64,000 nt of DNA. It comes from Neptunicella plasticusilytica. Its GTDB lineage: Bacteria > Pseudomonadota > Gammaproteobacteria > Enterobacterales > Alteromonadaceae. The stretch spans positions 3,968,001-4,032,000 of the forward strand of contig NZ_CP150481.1 in NCBI RefSeq assembly GCF_047922965.1, written 5' to 3'. Of this stretch, positions 43,680 through 52,342 are shown piece after piece. The translations under genes and the position numbers were made by a program. Under the pieces are notes generated by a model that was given only the letters and a program-made list of their open reading frames with translations, was not told the DNA's origin and ran no database searches. Numbering within the stretch: position 1 is the stretch's first letter; every line of letters begins with the position of its first letter.

Positions 43680-44111
43680 CTACGCTTTAACGTATACATC
43701 CGGAACCCACAATTCCATGAACGTTTGCGGATTAGCTAATGCTTTAAAACCAAATTTCTCATACAGCCCGTGCGCATCACTTGTTGCTAATGCCATACGG
43801 CGAAGACCTTGTAATTGCGGATGTTCAATAATTGTTTTCATTAACCATTTGCTTAGACCTTTACCCTGATGTTCTTGCAGAATAAATACATCCGCCAGAT
43901 AAGCAAAAGTGGATTTGTCAGTAATCATCCGCGCAAAACCAACCTGCTCTCCGGAATCCAGAAAAACACCAAAACACAGCGAGTTTTCAATTGCCTTTGA
44001 CATAATATCCAGCGGGATCCCGGACGCCCAATAAGATCGAGAAATAAAACCATGAATGACAGATAAATCCATATCTTCATTTTTGCAGCTTACTTTATAA
44101 CCTTTGATCAA
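43680..44111 (-). CDS. GNAT-family N-acetyltransferase
   Basis: A 143-residue GNAT enzyme. The acetyl-CoA loop reads LQEHQGKGLSKWLM (the Q/R-x-x-G-x-G/A motif), after the beta-strand YLADVFI. The N-terminus YKVSCKNEDMDLSVIHGFISRSYW is like other bacterial GNATs of this subtype. Start appears to be TTG 44111, which keeps the conserved N-terminus and has a GGATGAG ribosome binding site; the only ATG (44072) would remove 13 residues. The substrate is unknown. Confidence 0.85.
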   Translation of the reverse strand: MIKGYKVSCKNEDMDLSVIHGFISRSYWASGIPLDIMSKAIENSLCFGVFLDSGEQVGFARMITDKSTFAYLADVFILQEHQGKGLSKWLMKTIIEHPQLQGLRRMALATSDAHGLYEKFGFKALANPQTFMELWVPDVYVKA

Positions 44112-44314
44112 AACTCATCCCCCTTAATAGATCACACCTGTTCATAACTAAGGGAGAATTTACACTAGATGACAGAAATACGCGTCCAACAAGCACCACT
44201 TTTTTGTGCCTGCTGTTGTTATTCTTTTCATTAATCCCCTGTTATTCGACTAAAGCTGGACTACCCTGTAGTGGTTTCTAGTTATTGGTAAACAATCACA
44301 TTACAGGGAATATT

Positions 44315-44635
44315 ATGTCCGACGTAAAATTAATGGTGCTTTACCCCAAGCCGGCAGACCCTAAACAGTTTGATCATGACTATCGGCAGCATATCGAGCT
44401 ATTACACAAAAAAATGGATATCCCCATGGATGCCCGACCTTATACCATCACCCAAGTACTGCAAGATGAACAGGGCAATACCCCTTTCTATAAAATATTC
44501 AGCATGCCTTTCGAGTCAGCCGACATATTGCAACAGACCATGGTAACCACCGAGATGCAAGAAGTCGCGGCCGATGCAGTCAGGATCTCAACTGGCGGAG
44601 CCCCAGTGATTCTGGTCGGTAGTGATATGCTGTGA
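44315..44635 (+). CDS. EthD-family protein
   Basis: A 106-residue protein from ATG 44315 (CAGGGA ribosome binding site) with the dimeric alpha/beta-barrel fold of EthD-type proteins. The segment KLMVLYPKPADPKQFDHDY with the following histidine is typical. Members help in diverse oxidation or degradation steps, often without a proven substrate. It lies close to a LysR regulator and a flavodoxin-fold quinone reductase, so it may belong to their regulon. Confidence 0.8.
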   Translation: MSDVKLMVLYPKPADPKQFDHDYRQHIELLHKKMDIPMDARPYTITQVLQDEQGNTPFYKIFSMPFESADILQQTMVTTEMQEVAADAVRISTGGAPVILVGSDML

Positions 44636-44663
44636 GACGATGTTAGCAGAGTATTTCTTTGCT

Positions 44664-45560
44664 TCAACCGGGCAACACTTGTGCTATTTTTTCACGAACC
44701 CAACTATGAGCGCTGTGACCATGATTACGTTCATGCCACACCATGCCCACCGGAAATCCTGCCAATTCAACAGGAGGCGAAACCACTTTGAGATCAGTGC
44801 GATCCGCAATCAGGCGTTGTGGTACCAATGCGACAAGTTGTGATCTGGCCACAATATCCGGTACGAACAAAAATGATGCAGCAGACAGCACCACATTGCG
44901 GGTATAGCCCTGCTTTTGCAGCGCCTTATCGACCAAAGTTAAAAAATGACCGCTATTAAGCGACACAATCACATGCTCCAGCTGGACATAGTCTTCAAGA
45001 GTCATGCTGTTACTGATAACAGGATGGTTACTGCATCCAATCAGCCGATAGACTTCATCGTACAAATGCCTGCCACGTAAGGTCTGTGGAGCATCCTCCG
45101 GCGTCATCAGGGCAAGATCCACATCGCCAGTTGCCATTTGTTGTTCCAGCCGTGAAGGCTCCAAGTTTCGTATGGCGATTTTAATTCCGGGAGATTGCTG
45201 TCGCAGTTGTTGAATAATAGATAAACCAAATACCGCCTGAAGGTAGTCCGTACAGGCGATAGTGACGACCAAACTGACCTGAGCAGGATCGAAATGCTGG
45301 TGGGCAACCAGCGTAGCGCGCACCTGTTCCAGCGCCTGACGCAATGGTGACAATAACTCCAGTGCCTTGGCTGTCGGGATCATCCCGCGATGAACCGGAA
45401 TCAACAAAGGATCGTTAAACATATTGCGTAACCGGTTTAACTGGGTACTTACCGCTGGTTGACTTAAATGCAGGCGCGCCGCAGTTCTGGTGACATTTTG
45501 TTCTTCAAGCAATGTCTCCAGGGTAACCAGCAAATTAAGATCAAGCCGTTTAGTATCCAT
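44664..45560 (-). CDS. LysR-family transcriptional regulator
   Basis: A 298-residue regulator with an N-terminal winged helix (LNLLVTLETLLEEQNVTRTAARLHLSQPAVS) and a periplasmic-binding-protein-like effector domain (from about residue 90). It converges with the EthD gene and is divergent from the quinone reductase gene. Such a divergent position is typical for a LysR protein that activates the neighbouring gene while repressing itself. The shared 100-bp region contains a nested palindrome (45564-45600). Confidence 0.92.
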   Translation of the reverse strand: MDTKRLDLNLLVTLETLLEEQNVTRTAARLHLSQPAVSTQLNRLRNMFNDPLLIPVHRGMIPTAKALELLSPLRQALEQVRATLVAHQHFDPAQVSLVVTIACTDYLQAVFGLSIIQQLRQQSPGIKIAIRNLEPSRLEQQMATGDVDLALMTPEDAPQTLRGRHLYDEVYRLIGCSNHPVISNSMTLEDYVQLEHVIVSLNSGHFLTLVDKALQKQGYTRNVVLSAASFLFVPDIVARSQLVALVPQRLIADRTDLKVVSPPVELAGFPVGMVWHERNHGHSAHSWVREKIAQVLPG

Positions 45561-45563
45561 ATT

Positions 45564-45600
45564 ATTAATACTAAATCATAAAATAATTGATTTCATTAAT
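45564..45600. promoter_or_regulatory. Nested palindrome, candidate LysR operator
   Basis: ATTAAT and AAATCA are mirrored by TGATTT and ATTAAT around an AT-rich centre of 9 bases. It starts directly upstream of the LysR ATG and lies in the region shared with the divergent quinone reductase gene. LysR sites usually contain T-N11-A cores with dyad symmetry, and this fits. The exact contacts are not known. Confidence 0.55.
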
Positions 45601-45671
45601 AGCTTGCTATTGCCCACACTACCCATTGTATCGATTGTTTCCCGAACCACACTAGCAACAGGATGACTCAA

Positions 45672-46442
45672 ATGACAAAGACTGTATTAATTGTTTACGC
45701 ACACCCTGAACCCACTTCATTAACCCGTCAATTTGTTATCGAGACGATAGCAACACTGGAACAGCAAGGCCACACTGTGCTGCAGTCAGACCTCTACGGC
45801 ATGAACTGGAAAGCCACTTTTGACCAACATGACTTCCCTGATCGGGTCGACAACGACCGGCTGTCTTTCGTTCAAGAATCGGGGCATGCCTATAGCTCCG
45901 GTCAGCAAACCCGGGACGTCATAGCAGAACAGCAAAAGCTGCTCGCCGCCGATGCCGTGATATTCCATTTCCCGCTGTGGTGGTTTGGCATGCCGGCGAT
46001 TCTCAAAGGCTGGGTAGATCGTGTTTTTGCCTATGGATTTGCCTACGGATACAAAGGACAAGGCAATCGCTACCGTTATGGAGAAGGCATGCTCAAAGGC
46101 AAGCGGGCCTTGCTATCAGTGATGGCAGGAGGGCCGGCAGAAGAATATTCCGCTCGCGGTATTAACGGTCCCTTGGAAGAACTTCTGTTCCCCATCACAC
46201 ATGGTATGCTTTTCTTTCCCGGCATGGATGCACTGCCAACCCATGCCGTATATGGCACCGGCCAGCTATCCAAAACCATAGTCGAAAAGGAAATTGCCGC
46301 CTGGCAGCGACGCCTCAAACATCTATTCGACGAAAAACCGATCCCCTTCCGGCATCAAAATGGCGGTGACTATCAGCAGAATATCCTGGCAAAGCATATA
46401 GCGGCAGATAAGGAAGGGATAACCGCCCATATCGACAACTAA
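45672..46442 (+). CDS. Flavodoxin-fold NAD(P)H quinone reductase (MdaB/YwrO-like)
   Basis: A 256-residue flavoprotein of the NAD(P)H dehydrogenase (quinone) family that reduces quinones by two electrons to avoid radical formation. Signature stretches are VLIVYAHPEPTSLT, the FMN-binding FHFPLWWFGMPAILKGWVDRVF block and GKRALLSVMAGGP. ATG 45672 has AGGA 8 bases upstream; the in-frame ATG at 45663 overlaps that AGGA. It is divergent from the LysR gene, which probably controls it in response to a quinone-like or electrophilic compound. Confidence 0.88.
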   Translation: MTKTVLIVYAHPEPTSLTRQFVIETIATLEQQGHTVLQSDLYGMNWKATFDQHDFPDRVDNDRLSFVQESGHAYSSGQQTRDVIAEQQKLLAADAVIFHFPLWWFGMPAILKGWVDRVFAYGFAYGYKGQGNRYRYGEGMLKGKRALLSVMAGGPAEEYSARGINGPLEELLFPITHGMLFFPGMDALPTHAVYGTGQLSKTIVEKEIAAWQRRLKHLFDEKPIPFRHQNGGDYQQNILAKHIAADKEGITAHIDN

Positions 46443-47127
46443 CCGCTTATCTCCCCGGTTCAGGCAGGCCAGTAGCACAACAAATCCACATCCTTCCAGC
46501 CGTTGTTTTCTCGGCGCCCATGCCTCGAATACTGATCTGCTGATCTGCTGATCTGAACAGAGATTTTATTCACTGCAACGGGAAGGGAAGAAAGCCAAGC
46601 AAAGCTTGGCAAGGAAGTCTGCAATTTTTGTTAAAATCGATAGAAAAACAAATGTCTGCAGGGTGCAATTTGTGGTCGTAGACTATTTTTAAATGGCTCC
46701 TAAAAGCAGACACCCAATACTTTTGTGTAAGATCTAAAAAGAGCTATGTAGCAAAAGCAAATTAGCCACTAGTTGACGATCTAGTTCAGGGTGGAAAGCG
46801 GTCATCGACAAGTTATGCTCTTTTAGATAATTAAACTGCACTTGAAAATAGACTATTTGGGCCCGGTTTCAGGCCCTTTACGGTCATTAGCAGGCAGTAT
46901 CATTTTAAAGGATAGTTACAGTAGGAGCACTGACAAGCCGATCAACAATTCTCTGTATCGATGGCCTATCTACGCATGAACTTGAGGACTGACATGCCAT
47001 GCAAAGCGCCCCCAATCGAACATTTAAACAAATCAACCCAGTCAAAAAAACAGCTGTCACAGGGGGTTGTAAATAGTTTTAATTCTTCTTATATTCAATA
47101 AAGTAGTCAACGAAGGAGTAGTTGTAA
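46443..47127. other. 685-bp region without a gene; triple 8-bp repeat
   Basis: No supported coding frame on either strand. A short tandem repeat (three copies of CTGATCTG, 46532-46555) lies near its left end, and the right end is AT-rich with an AAGGAG ribosome binding site at 47113-47118 for the next gene. It forms the left border of the accessory stretch that ends near 50.8 kb. Confidence 0.6.
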
Positions 47128-48684
47128 GTGAATACAGTGGAGGTTACTTATCGCGTATTTATGGCTTTTTTAATAGTGTTTTTATTGAATTCAGCCAGTC
47201 TTGTCCATGCAAAACCAGAGAATAAGACGAAACTAAATTTACTCGTTGACAGGGACTATCAACCAGACTTTTTTTCAGGAAGTTGGCTAGTTTCAACTGA
47301 AACGGAAAAAATTGAAGCGCTTATATGGTCAAACGAATACGGTAGAATCGTCGGTTATTTATTCTCACACAAAACAGGTTTTCTCTATGAAATGCTGATA
47401 GAACCTCAGCGATTACGAGGTAAGCATTTTTTCATTTTTTCTCGAAAAGAAAAATTTTTCCCTGCTCATGGTTCGTCAAGTTATAAAGATATCGACCGAT
47501 ATTTTAGTGGTTATATTGTTGATAAAAACAGTTTCAGACTTGAGGCAAAAGATTCGCAACAGATATTTTTTACAGATGAGCTGGGAAGCAACAATGACGG
47601 ACAGTTAGTGTTCTCCCGAGTAAAAGTTTCAGATGAGTTTGTTTTACAATTGAATGGATACCAAAATTTAAATAGTAACTTTACTCATAAATTAATCGCT
47701 CCATTAGCAATAGCTCGCTCCGAAAACCCTCAATTCCTTGTGGCTAAAACAGTAGAAAAAATTGTTCGAGAGAATATTCATATAAGGAAAAGTAGTCCAT
47801 ACGACACCATAAAAACAAGACCGATTTCTGAAATTACTTTGTCGCAAGTTAAAGATAACAGCCAAGAATGTAAAGCATTTAGTCGTGAAAATGGAAAGGT
47901 TCTATTTACTAGATTAGCGAGCAGAAAGGATAAGAAAAGGTTTTATTTTGCTGTAGAGGGTGAAGGCGTGTTTTTTTATTATCAAGGAGGAGGGAGCAGT
48001 AGAGTTGATATGGGAGAAAGTCTAGCTTCTCAAGATCCAAAAACCGCCGTGTTTTTATGTGACAATCCTACTTCCATTAATAGTAATAACTCGCCTAGTA
48101 TATGCCCCCTTTGTTTTTACCCTGCTGGGCGTTACCTGGATCAGGTCTATCGCGGAAATATGAGAGCTGATAGCAGTCGATATATGTCACCTCATCTTCA
48201 AAGAAAATCCGATGCTCACGCTACTGTTCTAAATGCAATTGCAGGAGGAAAGAGGTTAAATTTGATTGAGGAGATGGTAGGGTTTTATATGTTAAATTAC
48301 GCGAATAGCGCACAACAATGCTTTAAACTTGGGGCATTCAAAGTAAATAAAAGCGTGAATATGACTGGCTACAAGATAACTGATGGACTCGGTTCGGAGG
48401 TAACTCGTGTGGACCCTTATCAGGTTAGTGATACGTATAAGCTTAACCAAGAATTTAAGGAAGCGTGTTCTGATATTTGTTTCAAACACGGAACATTAAT
48501 AGTTGAGGCTCAATCTGCCTCTTTATTTGAAAGAAAAGATAATCTCAAAAAAGAAAAACAGGCAGTTCTTGAGGTATTTAGCAGTCTTGAAAAATTCATG
48601 AACGATTATGACTGTAATAGTGATGTTCGAAAGAAGTTCGAACATAATTTAATAAAGCAATATAACTTTTATAACAGCCAATAG
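47128..48684 (+). CDS. Hypothetical AT-rich secreted protein
   Basis: A 518-residue protein from GTG 47128, preceded by AAGGAG 9 bases upstream. A signal peptide is likely (VFMAFLIVFLLNSASLVHA). The mature part has no recognised domain; cysteines occur in clusters (ICPLCF, ECKAF, SDICFKH, YDCNS), suggesting several disulfides. A FFYYQGGGSSRVD segment is glycine-rich, and HLQRKSDAHATVLNAIAGGKR looks like a helix near the middle. The base composition is visibly more AT-rich than the core genes and it sits next to an integron cassette, so horizontal acquisition is likely. I cannot assign a function. Confidence 0.75.
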   Translation: MNTVEVTYRVFMAFLIVFLLNSASLVHAKPENKTKLNLLVDRDYQPDFFSGSWLVSTETEKIEALIWSNEYGRIVGYLFSHKTGFLYEMLIEPQRLRGKHFFIFSRKEKFFPAHGSSSYKDIDRYFSGYIVDKNSFRLEAKDSQQIFFTDELGSNNDGQLVFSRVKVSDEFVLQLNGYQNLNSNFTHKLIAPLAIARSENPQFLVAKTVEKIVRENIHIRKSSPYDTIKTRPISEITLSQVKDNSQECKAFSRENGKVLFTRLASRKDKKRFYFAVEGEGVFFYYQGGGSSRVDMGESLASQDPKTAVFLCDNPTSINSNNSPSICPLCFYPAGRYLDQVYRGNMRADSSRYMSPHLQRKSDAHATVLNAIAGGKRLNLIEEMVGFYMLNYANSAQQCFKLGAFKVNKSVNMTGYKITDGLGSEVTRVDPYQVSDTYKLNQEFKEACSDICFKHGTLIVEAQSASLFERKDNLKKEKQAVLEVFSSLEKFMNDYDCNSDVRKKFEHNLIKQYNFYNSQ

Positions 48685-48731
48685 CATTTATATTTTCAAA
48701 TGCGGGTCTCCGTTAGCTTTGCCTCAGATAT

Positions 48732-48825
48732 AAGTAACGCCTAAAGCAGCGGTCGTAGTGTAGGCGCGAAGTGCCGAAACGAAGGTCCAGCCCCGTAGGA
48801 TCGAAGCTGGCTTTACTTGTTAGGC
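48732..48825 (-). repeat. attC recombination site of an integron cassette
   Basis: Read on the minus strand: R'' GCCTAAC (48825-48819), 5-base spacer, L'' AAGCCAGC (48813-48806), a variable centre with internal hairpin potential, L' GCTGCTT (48750-48744), 5-base spacer, R' GTTACTT (48738-48732). L'' matches the complement of L' except for one extra C, the extrahelical base that marks the bottom strand for the integrase. The TAA stop of the cassette gene lies inside R''. The spacing 7-5-8 ... 7-5-7 is the textbook attC layout. Confidence 0.88.
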
Positions 48826-49281
48826 ATTTTTCATTGCGTCTATAGCTTTAAGATACTGCTGCTTCTCAAACACAAAACCTTCGAAAGCCGAATAATCCCA
48901 GTCATCGTCTCTATGAGGTTGCTCGAACTCAGACCAAATAACCTTATTACCCTGTAAGCTGATTTTACAAAGCAACGGCCAGCAACCTACAGTACCGCAC
49001 TCACAACCGAGTAGTGCTGTTTTGTTTTCTTCATCCCCCCAATCTGCCTTATCTTTACCAAGATAATATTTTTCGAGTGAAGATAATACCTCAATGGCAT
49101 GGTAGCCCCCTGCAAGGTCCGGATGTCCTTCCTTTGTTGCCATTGGCATCTCATAAGCTTTCATAATTTTTGCCAACGGTTTGTCATCGATAAGGATATT
49201 AACCAGTGAAGATTCACAACCGGAATCATATTTATGCTTCTTTATGACCTTGAATGTAATCCTGTTCATACTTATGCCTAA
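48738..49281 (-). mobile_element. Integron gene cassette (single)
   Basis: Bounded by G|TTAGGC at the gene-proximal end (49282|49281) and by the G of R' at 48738. On excision, TTAGGC would rejoin the attC G, giving GTTAGGC, which pairs perfectly with R'' GCCTAAC. The six bases that presently follow the attC G (TTACTT) do not pair with R'', as expected if they belong to the target DNA. It holds one gene on the minus strand. No integrase gene, attI site or second attC is visible in this window, so it is either a cassette inserted at a secondary site or a remnant of an array. Confidence 0.8.
48820..49269 (-). CDS. Cassette-borne hypothetical protein
   Basis: A 149-residue soluble protein that starts 6 bases after the cassette boundary and ends within the attC R'' box, as usual for cassette genes. 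It has a GCECGTVGCWPLLCK cysteine-rich motif and a DWDYSAFEGFVFEKQQY end. I believe related proteins occur scattered in bacterial genomes, but I can name no function. No signal peptide or membrane helix is visible. Longer in-frame starts up to 49335 would cross the cassette boundary and are rejected. Confidence 0.75.
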   Translation of the reverse strand: MNRITFKVIKKHKYDSGCESSLVNILIDDKPLAKIMKAYEMPMATKEGHPDLAGGYHAIEVLSSLEKYYLGKDKADWGDEENKTALLGCECGTVGCWPLLCKISLQGNKVIWSEFEQPHRDDDWDYSAFEGFVFEKQQYLKAIDAMKNA

Positions 49282-49282
49282 C

Positions 49283-49787
49283 GAGGCTGTAGAAAAAGTC
49301 GTTTCTGACCATCTATAGCATTGCCTTTGTTTCAATTTGCAATGCTCATAACCTTGCCTTGAGCAATGATATTTTGCAAAGTTTTTTGCGTCTTGTTTTG
49401 ATTTTTATGATGTTGGCTTTTATCTGGTTGGGGAGTTTTACAGCAAGGCGCTAATGGCGTTGTTAGCTCGCTCAGCAAACGATTATAGGATTTTATAGTT
49501 CTAATTTAATTGAGGGGCACAATTGAGTCGGCTAAACGTCCGCGTTGTATAATTCAGCCAATTCTACCAAATGATCGTGACCGTCTCTTGTTCGCTCACG
49601 TTGTGTAAAAACTCGGTATATTATCGCCAAACCCTGTCCTAGCTGATACCCAACCTACTGAATGAGTTAATTATCCATTATTAGCGTTAGTACTGAATTC
49701 TAGTTTTGTAGTAGTAAGGTGAGTCGATTATGATAAACATGACGTTTTAATGCGGTTTTATAACATGAATTGATGCTAAATTTGCCT
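49283..49787. other. 505-bp gene-free region beside IS remnant
   Basis: No coding frame is supported. The segment next to the cassette boundary (GAGGCTGTAGAAAAAGTCG, 49284-49302) resembles terminal inverted repeats of some IS elements, and the rest is AT-rich with no clear hairpin. It is probably part of degraded mobile DNA connected with the IS1182-like fragment to its right. Confidence 0.4.
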
Positions 49788-50117
49788 TTATCTCCTTATG
49801 GCTTCCATCAATCCAGTTGTTCCCATTATGCTCATCATTCTTTTTAAATTGTATGCCAACACATGAAGACTTGTTTCCGTACTTACATTTTTAATGCGTC
49901 TCGCTAGATATTGAATTGCCCCCATCCACATCTTAATCGTGTCAAATGGATGCTCCACAGTTTGCTTTCGGGTAACGATAACATGTGACGCCTTTTTCAG
50001 TCGTTCATGCATACTATCAATCACATTTTCATGTACCCAACGCTTCATTTTTTTTGTTTCTTTCTTAGAGCGTGTGCACTGACTTCGCATGCTGCAGTCG
50101 CGACAAGCGATATTCCG
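49788..50117 (-). pseudogene. IS1182-family transposase, C-terminal fragment
   Basis: The last roughly 110 residues of an IS1182-type DDE transposase. The fragment includes ACRDCSMRSQCTRSKK and the C-terminal HPFDTIKMWMG, ARRIKNVSTETSLHVLAYNLKR signature, and it ends at a normal stop. The N-terminal part is missing: at about 50117 the frame runs into an IS3-like fragment on the other strand. It cannot encode an active enzyme. Confidence 0.82.
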
Positions 50118-50382
50118 GCAAAGATTATGGCGCTACCGCATGACACAAAGCATGAGCCGCCGAGGTAATTGCTGGGATAATGCCCCAATGGAGCGACTGT
50201 TCAGAAGCTTAAAGTCTGAGTGGGTGCCGGTAACCGGTTATATGAGCAAAGCAGAAGCACAGCGTGATATCAGTTTTTACCTGATGGATTATTACAACTG
50301 GAGCAGGCCGCATCAGTTCAACAATGGTGTGCCACCGGCAAAAGCTGAGGATCTATCTAATTTACTGTCCGGAATTAGTTGA
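50113..50382 (+). pseudogene. IS3-family transposase OrfB, C-terminal fragment
   Basis: About 89 residues of the IS3 integrase core, with SMSRRGNCWDNAPMERLFRSL (carrying the last part of the DDE motif region) and YYNWSRPHQFNNGVPPA. The first two-thirds of OrfB and all of OrfA are missing. It is joined almost base to base to the IS1182 fragment, suggesting one element inserted into the other, then deletion. It ends with a normal stop at 50382. Confidence 0.82.
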
Positions 50383-50776
50383 CCACTACAGTTACAATGT
50401 AACTTTAAATAGAGTTGAGAATATTTTTTTCACCGGTTTACTCCTATGTATCAATAATTGGAAGTTAAGGCAGTACCGCTACCCTAACTTTTAGGTGCCT
50501 TTACGAGCTAAAGACTCTCACAATAACTGCTTTCTTTTTTACATAAAAAATCTGTCTTACAAAAAATGTAAAGTGAACGGATGAATAGAAATCATTAAAG
50601 ATAAAAATCCCACTCACCATTATCACGCTAGTAATAATGGCAGTGGGAGAAAATGCGGTATTGAAACCGCCACGCTAGTAAAGGGAGAAGTGCATACTTA
50701 ACGTAAAAAGTCTGACTCAATATTTGGCTATAAATTCCTTTCTAAAATAATAATTTACATAAAACTTACACCAGTA
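50383..50776. other. 394-bp gene-free region with a terminator
   Basis: Between the IS3 fragment and the end of the efflux operon. The left part is AT-rich and may hold leftover IS sequence. The right part contains the intrinsic terminator described separately. No coding frame is supported. Confidence 0.6.
50604..50647 (-). terminator. Intrinsic terminator of the efflux operon
   Basis: CCCACT and CCATTAT pair with ATAATGG and AGTGGG to give an interrupted stem with a central loop of about 10 bases. On the minus strand the stem runs into ATTTTTAT, fitting a terminator for the emrA-emrB transcript about 130 bases past the emrB stop. Confidence 0.8.
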
Positions 50777-52327
50777 TTAGTGTTCCGCGACCGGCCCCTT
50801 GGCTGGCGCGGGTTTACGCATAAAAATCATCAGTGGCACTGCGCAGAGATACAGCACTCCCAAAATTAAAAACAAATCGTTAAACGACAGCACCCGAGCT
50901 TGTGCCATCACCCGTTGCGCCATTTGTTTAATCGCCGCAGCGGCAGGATCGTTAACCATACCGGTTAATTGCATTTGCGATTGATACAGCTGCTGCACCA
51001 CCACATCGCGAGTGGTATCAATAGCATGAATAAGCTGGGTCCAGTGATAATCGAAGCGAACATCGCGAATGGTATCCATGGTCGCCAGCCCTACGGCTCC
51101 ACCCAGGTTACGCATGACATTAAACAATCCTGCGGCATTGCTGATTTCGTGGGCTGGCAAGGTGCCCATCGCCAGCCGGGTCGCCGTTAAAATACACATT
51201 AACAAACCAATTCCGCGCACAATTTGCGGCCAGAAAAATTCGTCGTAGCCAGCCTCTGTTGTCAGGGTTGAATTCATAATGGCGCCCAATCCCACCAGGA
51301 ACAGTCCAAAGGTCAGCATATAGCGTACATCGACTTTATCCGACAAACGCCCCACCACCGGCGCGGTAAAGAACATGGTGGCGCCGGTAATAAACATGAT
51401 CTCGCCAATCTGCAAACTGTTAAACATACGCACAGTGCCAAAATACATTGGCATCAAATACACCAGTCCATACAGGGCGATACCAATAATAAAGCCGAGA
51501 ATAGTCCCCAGAGCAAAATTGCGATCTTTAAACACCTTCAAATCAACAATAGGGAAGTCCACCGTTAATGCCCGCCAGAAAAAGGCCACGGCGCTGCAGG
51601 CACTTAATAATGAGAACCAGATAATCTCGCTGCTGGCAAACCAGTCTTCGCCCGGACCTTCTTCCAGCACAAATTCCAGTGGGCCCAAGAACAGCGCCAG
51701 AAACAACAAGCCGGTAAAGTCGATTTTTTTGAACAGGCTGAAATCCGGCTCGTCAATATGCAGGTTAAACCACACCACCACACTGGCGATGATCCCCGGG
51801 ATCACATTCATCAAAAACAGCCAGTGCCAGCTGGTTGTCTGGGTAATAAAACCGCCTAGCGTTGGTCCGATAGAGGGAGCCGTGGTGGCAATCATACCGA
51901 TAATGGCCTGAATCAGCCCCATCATACGGGGTGGAAACAAACGGAATCCCAGCGCATAGGCAATAGGTATCATCGCCCCACCGACAAACCCCTGAATAGC
52001 CCGCAGCACGATAAGCTGATCAATGGTTTGTGCCATCGCACAACCAACGCTGGCCAGGGTAAAAGCCGAACAACTCAACACAAATGTCAGGCGAGTCGAT
52101 AACCAGCGAGTAAGCATGCCCGATAGCGGGATCATAATCACTTCAGCAATCAGATAAGCCGTTTGCACCCAGGATATTTCATCCGGGGTAGCTGATACAC
52201 CGGCCTGAATTTCATTTAACGAACTGGCGACAATCTGGATATCCAGGATCGCCATAAACATACCTACCATCGCCGCAATAAAGCCGATGCGATGCGATAT
52301 CGGCGGCAGATCGTTTTTATCGGTCAT
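50777..52327 (-). CDS. emrB: DHA2-family drug efflux transporter, EmrB-like
   Basis: A 516-residue inner-membrane transporter of the MFS (DHA2, 14-TM) type that pumps hydrophobic drugs using protons. Signature regions are MFMAILDIQIVASSLNEIQ in the first helix, and the motif around GPTLGGFITQTTSWHWLFLMNVIPG, typical of EmrB. It would work with the EmrA-like adaptor 15 bp upstream and an outer-membrane channel such as TolC, which is not encoded here. The TetR gene beyond it probably controls expression. Symbol is by similarity. Confidence 0.92.
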   Translation of the reverse strand: MTDKNDLPPISHRIGFIAAMVGMFMAILDIQIVASSLNEIQAGVSATPDEISWVQTAYLIAEVIMIPLSGMLTRWLSTRLTFVLSCSAFTLASVGCAMAQTIDQLIVLRAIQGFVGGAMIPIAYALGFRLFPPRMMGLIQAIIGMIATTAPSIGPTLGGFITQTTSWHWLFLMNVIPGIIASVVVWFNLHIDEPDFSLFKKIDFTGLLFLALFLGPLEFVLEEGPGEDWFASSEIIWFSLLSACSAVAFFWRALTVDFPIVDLKVFKDRNFALGTILGFIIGIALYGLVYLMPMYFGTVRMFNSLQIGEIMFITGATMFFTAPVVGRLSDKVDVRYMLTFGLFLVGLGAIMNSTLTTEAGYDEFFWPQIVRGIGLLMCILTATRLAMGTLPAHEISNAAGLFNVMRNLGGAVGLATMDTIRDVRFDYHWTQLIHAIDTTRDVVVQQLYQSQMQLTGMVNDPAAAAIKQMAQRVMAQARVLSFNDLFLILGVLYLCAVPLMIFMRKPAPAKGPVAEH

Positions 52328-52342
52328 TGCTGCAATTCCGGC

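Noticed and set aside
46532..46555. Three copies of CTGATCTG as a possible CRISPR or iteron array
   Set aside because: The units are only 8 bp, directly adjacent and without spacers, more likely a slippage repeat.
48707..48722. GTTAGC near 48711 as a second attC end
   Set aside because: It does not fit GTTRRRY and has no matching inner boxes at the right distances.
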